Shown: piece after piece, positions 25,657 through 34,329 of the stretch
How positions within the stretch are numbered: position 1 is the stretch's first letter
How the letters are laid out: every line of letters starts with the position of its first letter
Assembly: GCA_046160305.1 (NCBI GenBank)
Contig: JBJXGX010000305.1
Location: 1-64,000, forward strand
DNA length: 64,000 bases
Direction of reading: 5' to 3'
Source: SHXR01 sp046160305
GTDB lineage: Bacteria > Pseudomonadota > Gammaproteobacteria > Burkholderiales > SG8-39
Program-made: the position numbers and the translations under genes
The notes under the pieces: model-generated
Seen by the model: only the letters and a program-made list of their open reading frames with translations
Database searches by the model: none
Told to the model about the DNA's origin: nothing

Positions 25657-26202
25657 ATGACACATCCCGAAGCTGCGACCGGCGCGAAGACTCGACTCGG
25701 TGCGTTGCTGGAATCGCGCGTAGCGCGCTTTTCGACGCGCAAATACGATTGGGACGCGCTCAAGTTCCAAGCCGACTTCGACCCGAAGTATCGGCGCGCG
25801 CAGATGCGCTATGTCGGTACCGGGGGCACCGGCGTCAAAGCGGACGCGAGTGTCGTACCGGCCGAGCACTTCACCTTCTCCACCATGATTCTGCCCGCCG
25901 GCGCCGAGGGTGCGCTCCATGTCCACAACGATGTGGAGGAAGTGTTCTTCGTTTTGCGCGGCAAGGTGAAGCTGATTGCCGAGCTGGATGGCGAGCGCTG
26001 GGAGACTATTGTCGGCGAGCGCGACTTGATCTCCTGGCCGCCGGGGGTCTATCGCGGCGAGATCAATGTCGGTGAGGAGGATGCGCTGATGTGCGTGATG
26101 CTCGGTTCAGCCAAGCCGGTGACACCGACGTATCCGCCGGATCATCCGCTCAGCGCGATCAAGCGCGTAGGAATCTGCGCGGCGGACCGCGCAGATTCCT
26201 GA
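25657..26202 (+). CDS. Cupin-domain protein with repeat-derived C-terminus
   Basis: A 181-residue single-domain cupin. The metal-site strands are GALHVHNDVEEVFFVLRG (H-x-H...E) and, later, SWPPGVYRGEI. Small cupins in catabolic operons are often dioxygenases or isomerases, but the reaction is not known. The last ten codons (GICAADRADS) and the stop lie inside a copy of the 32-bp palindrome, so this tail is acquired and not native. A GGAGAGG site precedes the ATG, 33 bases after the oxygenase. Confidence 0.75.
   Translation: MTHPEAATGAKTRLGALLESRVARFSTRKYDWDALKFQADFDPKYRRAQMRYVGTGGTGVKADASVVPAEHFTFSTMILPAGAEGALHVHNDVEEVFFVLRGKVKLIAELDGERWETIVGERDLISWPPGVYRGEINVGEEDALMCVMLGSAKPVTPTYPPDHPLSAIKRVGICAADRADS
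26169..26200. repeat. 32-bp dispersed palindrome, copy 3
   Basis: A perfect 14-bp inverted repeat (arm AGGAATCTGCGCGG) with loop CGGA, inside the 3' end of the cupin gene. Including the loop, it is the exact reverse complement of copy 4 at 34265. The matching tail GATGGNNGACGCTACGTGC follows on the right. Confidence 0.9.
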
Positions 26203-26257
26203 TGGAAGACGCTACGTGCCTTTATTTCCGCGAATGGGCTAAACAACAACCGCGACC

Positions 26258-26998
26258 ATGACGCAATCGCTCCAAGGCAAACGCATCCTGATCACCGGCG
26301 GTGCACGCGGGATGGGTCGCGCATTCGCCGAAGCGGCGATCAGCGCCGGCGCACGTGTAGTGATCGCCGATGTGCTCGAAGAGGTCGGGCGTGAGACTGC
26401 GCAAGCGATTGGCGCCACGTTCGTACCCGTCGATCTCGCTGTTCCCGCTTCGATCGAAGCCTGCGCGGCGCAAGCGGCCGCGACGCTTGGCGGCCTCGAC
26501 GGCCTGGTCAACAACGGTGCGATCACCAGTTCAGGCGGCGTGTCGCTCGAGTCGCTCGATATTGACGTCTGGGACCGCGTCATGACCGTCAATGTTCGCG
26601 GCACCTGGCTCATGACGCGGGCCGTGCTTCCCCATCTGCGCGCCGCCGGTCATGGACGCGTGGTGAACATCGCCTCCGACACCGCGTTGTGGGGTGCGGA
26701 GCGGCTGATGGCCTATGTCGCGAGCAAGGGTGCGCTCATCGCGATGACACGCTCGATGGCGCGCGAGCTTGGCGAAGACGCGATCACCGTCAACGCCATC
26801 GCGCCGGGGCTCACCTTGGTCGAGGCCACGGAATATGTTCCCGCGGAGCGGCATCGGCGCTATGTCGAGGGGCGTGCGATCAAGCGCGCGCAGGCACCCG
26901 ACGATGTGTGCGGTGCGGTGATGTTCCTGCTCTCCGATGGTGCATCGTTCGTGACCGGGCAACTGCTCGCCGTCAACGGCGGCTTCACGATGCATTGA
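26258..26998 (+). CDS. Short-chain dehydrogenase/reductase
   Basis: A 246-residue classical SDR that should interconvert an alcohol and a ketone with NAD(P). The cofactor motif is TGGARGMG (residues 13-20) and NNGA is at 86-89. The catalytic residues are S140 (NIAS), Y153 and K157 (YVASK). It lies between the cupin and the IclR regulator in the cluster and probably oxidises a pathway intermediate. An ATG at 26258 is the only start that keeps the first Rossmann strand. Confidence 0.92.
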   Translation: MTQSLQGKRILITGGARGMGRAFAEAAISAGARVVIADVLEEVGRETAQAIGATFVPVDLAVPASIEACAAQAAATLGGLDGLVNNGAITSSGGVSLESLDIDVWDRVMTVNVRGTWLMTRAVLPHLRAAGHGRVVNIASDTALWGAERLMAYVASKGALIAMTRSMARELGEDAITVNAIAPGLTLVEATEYVPAERHRRYVEGRAIKRAQAPDDVCGAVMFLLSDGASFVTGQLLAVNGGFTMH

Positions 26999-27024
26999 TC
27001 GAACGACATCCTGCAGCGCGGCTC

Positions 27025-27813
27025 ATGAAAGAAACCGACAATCCCTACAACGTCCCGGGCCTCGAGCGCGGGATGCAGATCCTCATGTTGTTCGATCGCA
27101 CGCGACCTGCGATCGGCGCGCCCGAGTTCGCACAGGCCCTGGGTATTCCACGCACCACGGTGTTTCGTTTGCTCCAGACGCTCCAGCATCTCAAATTGAT
27201 CGTGGCCACCGAGAGCGGCGCCTATCGGCTCGGTCCGGCCGTGCTGCGGCTTGGGTTCGAGTACATCGCATCGATCGACCTGACCGAGCTGGCGCGGCCC
27301 ATCGTGGAACGGCTGCGCGATGCGACCGGGCTGCCCGCGCAACTGGTTATTCGCGATGATCGCGAGGTGGTTGTGGTGTTGCGCTTTGCGGGGACATCGG
27401 CGTTCGAGAGCAGCGTGAACGTCGGCACCCGAATGCCCGCGCACGCGACCATTCTCGGGCGCATGTTGCTGGCGGATCTCAACGCGGCGGAACTTCGCCG
27501 GCTCTACCCCGAGCGTGAGCTCAAGCGCTATTCGGCGCACACTCCGAAGAACGTCGCTGCCTTATCGAAGCTGCTCGAAGCCGATCGCGCACGGGGGTTC
27601 GCCGTGAGTGAGTCGTTTTACGAGCGCGGTATTTCGGCGGTTGCCGCGCCGGTGCGGGACGATACCGGACGCATCGTCGCGGCGATCAGCGTCACCACGC
27701 AGCGCGAGTCGATTCCGGCGAGTGAGCGCACCGTGCTCATCAAGCAGGTCGTCACCGCGGCGGGCGAGCTGTCCGGTCAACTCAGCTATCGCGGCAGCCG
27801 TACCGCCGCCTGA
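27025..27813 (+). CDS. IclR-family transcriptional regulator
   Basis: A 262-residue regulator. Residues 10-75 form the winged helix (VPGLERGMQILMLFDR, then FAQALGIPRTTVFRLLQTL). The rest is the IclR ligand domain, with TELARPIVERLRDATGLPAQ and HATILGRMLLADL. It probably binds the tandem GTTTCATATATGGAAC-like sites upstream of the cluster and responds to the pathway substrate. It is encoded inside the operon it likely controls, 26 bases after the SDR. ATG 27025 is used because the frame before it is antisense-like sequence over the SDR. Confidence 0.9.
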   Translation: MKETDNPYNVPGLERGMQILMLFDRTRPAIGAPEFAQALGIPRTTVFRLLQTLQHLKLIVATESGAYRLGPAVLRLGFEYIASIDLTELARPIVERLRDATGLPAQLVIRDDREVVVVLRFAGTSAFESSVNVGTRMPAHATILGRMLLADLNAAELRRLYPERELKRYSAHTPKNVAALSKLLEADRARGFAVSESFYERGISAVAAPVRDDTGRIVAAISVTTQRESIPASERTVLIKQVVTAAGELSGQLSYRGSRTAA

Positions 27814-27932
27814 CCGGAACCGACTCATGCCTTTCACCATTGACTTCCGTGGACCCATGGCAAACCTGTTTCCCGCGCTGTCCTCCTGCGCTCCCGGTAG
27901 CTTCATTCATTTCTTTGAAGGACATCGTCCCC

Positions 27933-29621
27933 ATGGCTGATCGTATCGAGCGCATTGCCGTCGGCGAACTCATTGCACGGTTCCTGGAAGAGTGCGGCGC
28001 GACGGCCGCGTTCGGCGTCATTTCGATCCACAACATGCCGATTCTGGATGCGTTCGGCCGGCGCGCCGAGCAGGCGAAAGCGAACGGCCGTCCCGCGCCG
28101 ATCCGCTTCGTGCCGGCGCGAAGCGAACCCGGGGCGGTGAACATGGCCGATGCCTATGCACGCGTCGCGGGCCGGATCGGTGTCGCCGTCACCAGTACCG
28201 GCACCGCGGCGGGCAACGCGTGCGGCGCGATGGTCGAGGCGCTCAGCGCCGGCACACCGCTCCTGCATCTGACCGGGCAGATCGAGGTGCCGTACCTTGA
28301 CCAGGATCTCGCCTACATTCACGAAGCGCCCGCGCAACTCGATATGCTGAGGGCGGTTTCCAAAGCGGCCTTTCGCGTCCGGAGCGCCGACACCGCGCTT
28401 GGCACCTTGCGCGAGGCGGTGCGGATTGCGCTCACACCACCGCGCGGTCCGGTGAGTATCGAGATTCCGATCGATATTCAGTTGGCTGAAATCCCCATGC
28501 CTGCGTCGATTGCACCGGCGGCAATCGGCGTGGCCCAACCCAACGCGGCCGAGCTTGACTTGCTGGCCGAGCGACTCGCCGGCGCCAAGAGGCCGCTGCT
28601 CTGGCTGGGCGGTGGCGCGCGGCATGCCGCACGCGCGGTCAGACGCCTGCTCGATCTTGGATTCGGCGCGGTGACGAGCGTACAAGGCCGCGGCGTCATT
28701 GCCGAGGACGACCTCCGTTCCCTCGGTGCCTTCAATCTCTATGCGCCGGTCGAGCAGTTCTACGCGACCTGCGATGCCATGCTCGTCGTCGGCTCCCGGT
28801 TCCGCTCGAACGAGACGCTCAAGTACAAGCTGAAGCTGCCGCGCCCGTTGTTGCGTATCGACGTTGATCCGCAACAGCAGGGACGTTGCTATCCGGACGA
28901 TTTGTTTATCGTGGCCGATAGCGTGCTCGCCCTCGACGGCCTTGCGGATCGGCTCACCGGCCGCATGAAGGTCGATCCTTCGTTCGCGCGCGATCTCGCC
29001 GCGGCACGGGCGGCCGCGGAGCGCGTCGTTATCGATGGGCTGGGTCCTTACCATGCGTTGCTCGCTGCGTTGCAACGCGCGGCGGGGCGCGACTTCATCT
29101 GGGTGCGGGACGTCACGGTGTCGAACAGCACCTGGGGCAATCGGAGCCTTAATATTTTCGGCCCACACGACGGCGTGCACGCGCTCGGGGGGGGCATCGG
29201 TCAAGGCGTGCAGATGGCCATCGGTGCAGCCATCGCGGCCGGTGCGCGCAAGACGTTGTGCCTGGTGGGCGACGGCGGGCTGCAAGTCAATATCGGCGAG
29301 CTGGCCACCATGGTTCAGGAGAACGCGAACGTCGTCGTGATCGTGATGAACGATCGTGGCTATGGTGTGATCCGCAACATCCAGGATGCGCAATACGGCG
29401 GGCGCCGATATTTCGCCGATCTGCATACGCCTGATTTCGGCCTGCACGCGCAATCGATCGGCTTGCCGTATCGTCGGGTCGGCGATCTGGCAACGATCGC
29501 GACAACGCTTACCGAAGCGATGGCGCGGACTGGACCGAACCTGATCGAAATCGATATGAATCAGATCGGCCCGTTCGCGAAGCAGTTCGCCGGCCCGCCG
29601 GTCAAGGAAGCTCGACCATGA
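27933..29621 (+). CDS. Thiamine-diphosphate enzyme, acetolactate-synthase/benzoylformate-decarboxylase-like
   Basis: A 562-residue three-domain ThDP enzyme. The N-terminal PYR domain has the catalytic-glutamate region PARSEPGAVNMADAYARV near residue 65. The middle domain includes RPLLWLGGGAR. The C-terminal PP domain has GDGGLQVNIGELATMVQ with the closing VVIVMND. It is likely a 2-oxoacid decarboxylase, ligase or oxidoreductase in the catabolic pathway. It is not a biosynthetic acetolactate synthase on context alone, since no small subunit is near. Confidence 0.88.
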   Translation: MADRIERIAVGELIARFLEECGATAAFGVISIHNMPILDAFGRRAEQAKANGRPAPIRFVPARSEPGAVNMADAYARVAGRIGVAVTSTGTAAGNACGAMVEALSAGTPLLHLTGQIEVPYLDQDLAYIHEAPAQLDMLRAVSKAAFRVRSADTALGTLREAVRIALTPPRGPVSIEIPIDIQLAEIPMPASIAPAAIGVAQPNAAELDLLAERLAGAKRPLLWLGGGARHAARAVRRLLDLGFGAVTSVQGRGVIAEDDLRSLGAFNLYAPVEQFYATCDAMLVVGSRFRSNETLKYKLKLPRPLLRIDVDPQQQGRCYPDDLFIVADSVLALDGLADRLTGRMKVDPSFARDLAAARAAAERVVIDGLGPYHALLAALQRAAGRDFIWVRDVTVSNSTWGNRSLNIFGPHDGVHALGGGIGQGVQMAIGAAIAAGARKTLCLVGDGGLQVNIGELATMVQENANVVVIVMNDRGYGVIRNIQDAQYGGRRYFADLHTPDFGLHAQSIGLPYRRVGDLATIATTLTEAMARTGPNLIEIDMNQIGPFAKQFAGPPVKEARP

Positions 29622-29687
29622 GCGTCTTGATCCCCTGGACGATTCGCGCGTATCGACTCGGCCGCCCACACGATCCGCGGAGGAGAC

Positions 29688-32084
29688 ATGGCCAACCCTG
29701 GCGTAGCAATGGCGAATAACCCGACCGGCTCCTCCTTCATCGGCAGGCCGATGCGGCGCGTCGAGGACGATCGCCTGTTGCGCGGACACGGGCGCTTTCT
29801 CGCGGACTTGCAGGTGCCCGGTGCGTTGGTGGCGCTATTCGTTCGCAGCCCGCATGCCCACGCGCGCATCGGCCGGGTCGATGCATCGGGCGCGCGCGCG
29901 ATGCCGGGCATCGTCGCGATCTTCACCGCGGCGGATGTTGCCGCGCGCACCGAGCCGATCTGCATCGCGGGCGAGGTCCACACACCGGAGCGGCTGCTGC
30001 GCGAGCTGAAGCCGATGGACCGCATCCATCCGATACCGCTCTTTCCTGCCGAACGCGTGACCTACGTCGGGCAACCCGTCGCGATGATCGTGGCCGAGAA
30101 CCGGAACGCGGCGCTCGATGCGGCCGATCACATCAATATCGAATACCAGCCGCTTCCTGCTGTGCTCGATCCGGTCGCTGCGCTTACCGTCGATGCGCCG
30201 CTGGTCGAGCCGAGCTGGCAAAGCAATCTCGCGCTATCGGTCGCCACCGGTAAAGGCACACCGGAGGCGATTTTCGCGACCGCGCCGGTCGTGGTCGAGG
30301 AAGAAATCACCACGCATCGCTATGCGGCCTCGCCGCTTGAGCCGCGCGGTATCCTCGCGACGGTCGAGCCCTTCGGCGGCAAGCTCATCGTGTGGGCAAG
30401 TACGCAGACCCCGCATGTGCTGCAGAACATTCTGGCCGGCTCGTTGCGTCAGTCGCCCGATAGTATCCGCGTGGTCGCCTGCGATGTCGGTGGTGGTTTT
30501 GGTCAGAAGGGCATCCAGTATGTCGAGGACGTCCTGGTCACGTTCGCCGCCCGCGAGCTTGGCCGATCCGTGCGATGGGTCGAAGAGCGGACCGAAAATC
30601 TGGTCGCCGCGGCGCATGCCCGCGACCAGATCCATCGCATCGCCATCGCCGCGACCCAGGACGGAATGATCCTCGGCGTGCGCGACGACGTGCTGGTCAA
30701 CTTCGGGGCCTTCAATGTCATCGGTCTGGTCGTGCCGTACAACACGCTCTCGCATCTGCTTGGGGCGTATCACGTGCCGCACGCGCATATTTCGGTGAAG
30801 GGCGTCGTCACCCACACCTGCTTTACGACGCCTTATCGCGGCGCCGGACGCCCCGAGGCGGTGTTCGCGATGGAGCGCATCATCGATCGGCTCGCCGCGC
30901 GTCTGAACATGGAACCCGCCGACGTGCGGGCGCGCAATCTCGTCCGGCCGGACGCGATGCCCTATGACACCGGGCTCTTGTATCGCGACGGCAATCCGCA
31001 GATCTACGATTCGGGCAACTTCCCCGAGCTGCTGCGACGCGCGCGGGCCATCGTCGCCTTGGACGCCTTTCGGGCGCAACAGACCGCATCGGTCCCGCCG
31101 GGCGGCATGCTGCGCGGCGTGGGCTTCGCGCTTTATGTGGAAGGTTCCGGAATGGGGCCGTTCGAAGGCGCGGTCGTCCACGTGCTGTCCTCGGGACGCG
31201 TTCAAGTGGCAACCGGTGCCTGCAGCCAAGGGCAGGGGCATCAGACGGCGTATGCGCAGATCACCGCTGACGCGCTTGGGGTCCCATTCGATTCGGTGGA
31301 GGTGATCGGTGGCGACACATCGACCATCGCGTTCGGCATCGGCACGATCGCCAGCCGCAGCACCGTGACCGCGGGAAATGCGATCAACCAGGCCGCGATC
31401 GCGGTGCGGGAGCGGGCGCTTGCGATCGGCTCGGAACTTTTGGAGGCCGCGGCGGCTGACCTGGAGCTGGTGGACGGAAACATCCGCATCAAGGGCATCG
31501 CCGAGCGCGCAATTCCGATCGCGCATATCGCACAGGCTGCGGCGCGCGCCGCGTTGCGACAAGGCGCGCCGGGCGATGGGCTGCTCGCGGAGACCGCGTA
31601 CTTCAGCCCGCCGACCGTCACCTATGCGAGCGCCGCGCACGCGGCCGTCGTCGCGGTCGATCCGGATACCGGCGTCGTGACCTTGGAGCGCTACATCGTG
31701 GTCCACGACTGCGGCCGCGTCGTGAATCCGCTGCTCGCCGACGGACAAGTCATCGGCGGGGTGGTGCAGGGCATCGGCGGCATCCTGCGCGAAGAGATGA
31801 TCTACGATGCGAGCGGCCAACCGCTGTCGGGCACACTGCAAGACTATGCGCTGCCGATCGCCACCGACATTCCCGATATTGAGCTCGATCATATCGAGAG
31901 CCTGTCGACCCGCAATCCGCTTGGCGTGAAAGGCCTCGGCGAAGGCGGCGCGATCGGGCCGCCCGCTGCGATTGCCAACGCGGTCGAAGACGCGTTGAAG
32001 TCGCTTGGCGTCGTTGTGCGCCGCGGGCCGCTCACGGCGCAGCGCGTACGCGAGCTGCTGCGCGCTGCGACCCATTCGAACTGA
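29688..32084 (+). CDS. Molybdopterin-binding hydroxylase subunit, xanthine dehydrogenase family (large subunit)
   Basis: A 798-residue protein of the CoxL/XdhB/aldehyde-oxidase family that hydroxylates N-heterocycles or aldehydes at a molybdenum cofactor. An a/b-hammerhead domain opens the protein (MRRVEDDRLLRGHGRFLADL). The Moco motifs are VGGGFGQKG near residue 270, TPYRGAGRPEA near 385, and the catalytic-glutamate motif GLGEGGAIGPP near 755. A GGAGGAG site precedes the ATG. No iron-sulfur or FAD subunit is in the window, so partners are encoded elsewhere or the enzyme uses another acceptor. Confidence 0.92.
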   Translation: MANPGVAMANNPTGSSFIGRPMRRVEDDRLLRGHGRFLADLQVPGALVALFVRSPHAHARIGRVDASGARAMPGIVAIFTAADVAARTEPICIAGEVHTPERLLRELKPMDRIHPIPLFPAERVTYVGQPVAMIVAENRNAALDAADHINIEYQPLPAVLDPVAALTVDAPLVEPSWQSNLALSVATGKGTPEAIFATAPVVVEEEITTHRYAASPLEPRGILATVEPFGGKLIVWASTQTPHVLQNILAGSLRQSPDSIRVVACDVGGGFGQKGIQYVEDVLVTFAARELGRSVRWVEERTENLVAAAHARDQIHRIAIAATQDGMILGVRDDVLVNFGAFNVIGLVVPYNTLSHLLGAYHVPHAHISVKGVVTHTCFTTPYRGAGRPEAVFAMERIIDRLAARLNMEPADVRARNLVRPDAMPYDTGLLYRDGNPQIYDSGNFPELLRRARAIVALDAFRAQQTASVPPGGMLRGVGFALYVEGSGMGPFEGAVVHVLSSGRVQVATGACSQGQGHQTAYAQITADALGVPFDSVEVIGGDTSTIAFGIGTIASRSTVTAGNAINQAAIAVRERALAIGSELLEAAAADLELVDGNIRIKGIAERAIPIAHIAQAAARAALRQGAPGDGLLAETAYFSPPTVTYASAAHAAVVAVDPDTGVVTLERYIVVHDCGRVVNPLLADGQVIGGVVQGIGGILREEMIYDASGQPLSGTLQDYALPIATDIPDIELDHIESLSTRNPLGVKGLGEGGAIGPPAAIANAVEDALKSLGVVVRRGPLTAQRVRELLRAATHSN

Positions 32085-32126
32085 TCCACCCTCACGATTC
32101 GTATCACGCACACACCCGGAGGACCC

Positions 32127-33116
32127 ATGAACCACACCTTTAGGCAACGTTCGACCTTGTTGGTGGGCGCGCTGCTCGGCGCCGCGCTCATGACCAGTGC
32201 TCTCGCCCAGTCGTTCCCATCGAAGCCGGTGCGGATCATCGTGTCGTATCCGCCGGGCGGTCCGGTCGATGCGCTCGCCCGGCCGCTTGCCGATGGCCTG
32301 CAGAAACTTTGGAACGGCAACCCAGTGTTGGTCGAGAACCGGCCGGGCGCGAACGCCATCATCGGCACCGACTATGTTGCCAAGCAACCGGGCGATGGCC
32401 ACACCTTGCTGCTTGCGAACGATCCGTCCCTCTCGTCCAATCAGTACCTCTACAGCAAGCTTCCCTACGACCCGGTCAAGGATTTCGTGCCGGTCGCAGG
32501 GGTGGCCTCGACGACCTTGATCCTGCTCGTGCCGCCCGGCCGGTCCTACGCGACATTCCAGCAACTCGTGGCCGGCGCGAAGGACAAACCCGGCACCTTG
32601 AGCTACGGCAGCATCGGCCCGGGCAGCGTCACGCATCTCGACGCCGAAGCGATGGCGAGCGCAGCCGGCGCCAAGCTCGTGCACGTCCCGTACAAGGGCA
32701 CGGGCGAAGTCGTACCGGCGTTGCTCGCGGGGCAGATCGACATGGCGCTCTCGGCGATCGGCCCATCGCTTGGTCACATTCGCTCGGGCAAGCTGCGCGC
32801 GCTTGCGATCGCCAGCGGTCAACGCAATCCGCTCCTGCCCGATGTGCCGACATTCAACGAGGCCGGCCTTGCGAACTTCGAGGCACGCTCGTGGTTCGCG
32901 CTTGCCGCGCCGACCGGCACGCCGCGGGCCGTGGTCGACAAGATTGCCGCCGATGTACGCAAGATCGTCGATGCCGCCGAGTACCGCGACAAGTACATCG
33001 CGGGCATGGGCCTTGACCCGCTGCCGCTTGGCCCCGACGCGTTCGCCAAATATCTCGACGCGGATCGGACGAAGTACGCTGAACGGGTGAAGAATGCCAA
33101 CGTGCGGCTCGACTGA
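32127..33116 (+). CDS. Tripartite tricarboxylate transporter receptor, Bug family (tandem 1)
   Basis: A 329-residue receptor, first of three in tandem. The signal peptide ends ALAQ, followed by SFPSKPVRIIVSYPPGGP. VENRPGANAIIG and HVPYKGTGEVV are present. It starts 42 bases after the molybdopterin hydroxylase with a good GGAGGA site and likely shares its transcript. Confidence 0.9.
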   Translation: MNHTFRQRSTLLVGALLGAALMTSALAQSFPSKPVRIIVSYPPGGPVDALARPLADGLQKLWNGNPVLVENRPGANAIIGTDYVAKQPGDGHTLLLANDPSLSSNQYLYSKLPYDPVKDFVPVAGVASTTLILLVPPGRSYATFQQLVAGAKDKPGTLSYGSIGPGSVTHLDAEAMASAAGAKLVHVPYKGTGEVVPALLAGQIDMALSAIGPSLGHIRSGKLRALAIASGQRNPLLPDVPTFNEAGLANFEARSWFALAAPTGTPRAVVDKIAADVRKIVDAAEYRDKYIAGMGLDPLPLGPDAFAKYLDADRTKYAERVKNANVRLD

Positions 33117-33177
33117 GGCGGGTCGCCGTGCCGCGTCATCGAACACCCCGATGAGAATCGACATGCCAAGGATCGAT

Positions 33178-34161
33178 ATGCGAAGAATCGCGGTTGTGCA
33201 ACGGCTTGCCGCGGTCGCTTTCGCTGCCGCCTGCGCCCCGGCTGGCGCCCAGGACTATCCGAGCAAGCCCGTGCGGATGATCCATCCGTATGTGGCCGGT
33301 GGCCCGGCGGAGCTGATCACGCGCACGGTAAGTGAGCGCATGGCGAAGGTGCTTGGGCAACCGCTCGTCGTAGAGTCCCGTCCCGGGGCCGCCGGGAGCA
33401 TCGGGGCGGAACTCGTGGCACGCGCGGCACCCGATGGCTACACGTTGCTCGTCTCGGTGAACTTTACGCTGGCGGCCAACCCGCACCTCTATCCGAACCT
33501 GCCGTTCGATCCGCTGAAGGACTTCGCGCCGATCATTGCTCTGGCCGGCTACGACAGTGCGCTCATCATGCATCCGTCGATCCCCGCTAGCAATGTGCAG
33601 GCGTTGATCGCGCACCTGAAAGCGAATCCGGGCAAATTGAATTTCGCCTCGGCCGGCAAGGGCAGTCCGGGACATGTGCTGGGCGAGCTGTTCAAGCTAA
33701 AAACCGGGGTAGACCTCGTCCACATCCCGTACAAAGGGAACGCGCCGGCGGTCCAGAGCGTCGTCGCCGGCGAATCGGCGATCATGTTCACGCCGACCAC
33801 GGTTGCCACCCCGCTCGCCAAGGCGGGGCGCCTCCGTTTGCTTGCGGTGTACAACACCGAGCGCAATCCGGACTTCCCCGACGTGCCGACGCTCGAGAGC
33901 GAAGGCATCACCGGGTTCGAGCAGAAGGATCTGCCCGCCTGGTACGGTTGGCTCGCGCCGGCGGGCACACCGCAACCGATTATCGCGAAGCTCAATGCCG
34001 AGGCGAATCGAGCGCTGCGCGAGAAAGACATCGCCGATCTCCTGCAGGCGCGGGGCTTCATCCCGTTTGGCGGCACACCGGAGCAGTTCGGTGATCTGAT
34101 CAAACGCTCCTATGCATCGTGGGGAAAGGTGATCCGCGATACCGGGATCAATGGCGAGTGA
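33178..34161 (+). CDS. Tripartite tricarboxylate transporter receptor, Bug family (tandem 2)
   Basis: A 327-residue receptor. ATG 33178 is preferred because AAGGA lies five bases upstream; ATGs at 33151 and 33163 in the same frame are possible. The signal peptide ends PAGAQ, and the mature start is DYPSKPVRMIHPYVAGG. VESRPGAAGSIG and HIPYKGNAP are clear. It differs enough from its tandem neighbours in the pocket loops to suggest another ligand. Confidence 0.88.
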   Translation: MRRIAVVQRLAAVAFAAACAPAGAQDYPSKPVRMIHPYVAGGPAELITRTVSERMAKVLGQPLVVESRPGAAGSIGAELVARAAPDGYTLLVSVNFTLAANPHLYPNLPFDPLKDFAPIIALAGYDSALIMHPSIPASNVQALIAHLKANPGKLNFASAGKGSPGHVLGELFKLKTGVDLVHIPYKGNAPAVQSVVAGESAIMFTPTTVATPLAKAGRLRLLAVYNTERNPDFPDVPTLESEGITGFEQKDLPAWYGWLAPAGTPQPIIAKLNAEANRALREKDIADLLQARGFIPFGGTPEQFGDLIKRSYASWGKVIRDTGINGE

Positions 34162-34264
34162 TCAATCGTCGCATCGTCACCGCCCGAATGGCCCTGGATG
34201 TCGGTCTTACTGTTTGGCGCGTTCGCCCTTATGAAAGCCCGTAGCGCACGTAGCGTCGGCCATC

Positions 34265-34296
34265 AGGAATCTGCGCGGTCCGCCGCGCAGATTCCT
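34265..34296. repeat. 32-bp dispersed palindrome, copy 4
   Basis: A perfect 14-bp inverted repeat with loop TCCG, the exact reverse complement of copy 3, with the shared GACGCTACGTGC tail on its left (read on the minus strand). A half arm, GCGCAGATTC, follows at 34300. It lies in the gap between the second and third tandem Bug genes and could end or process their transcript. Confidence 0.9.
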
Positions 34297-34329
34297 AGTG
34301 CGCAGATTCACTCCCCGGAGGATTCAATC

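Noticed and set aside
27903..29789. A 628-codon minus-strand open frame over the ThDP enzyme
   Set aside because: It lies antisense to a gene with intact ThDP motifs; no recognisable protein pattern.
30234..33164. A 976-codon minus-strand open frame across the molybdopterin hydroxylase and a Bug gene
   Set aside because: It spans two convincing plus-strand genes and shows only low-complexity Arg/His/Asp composition.
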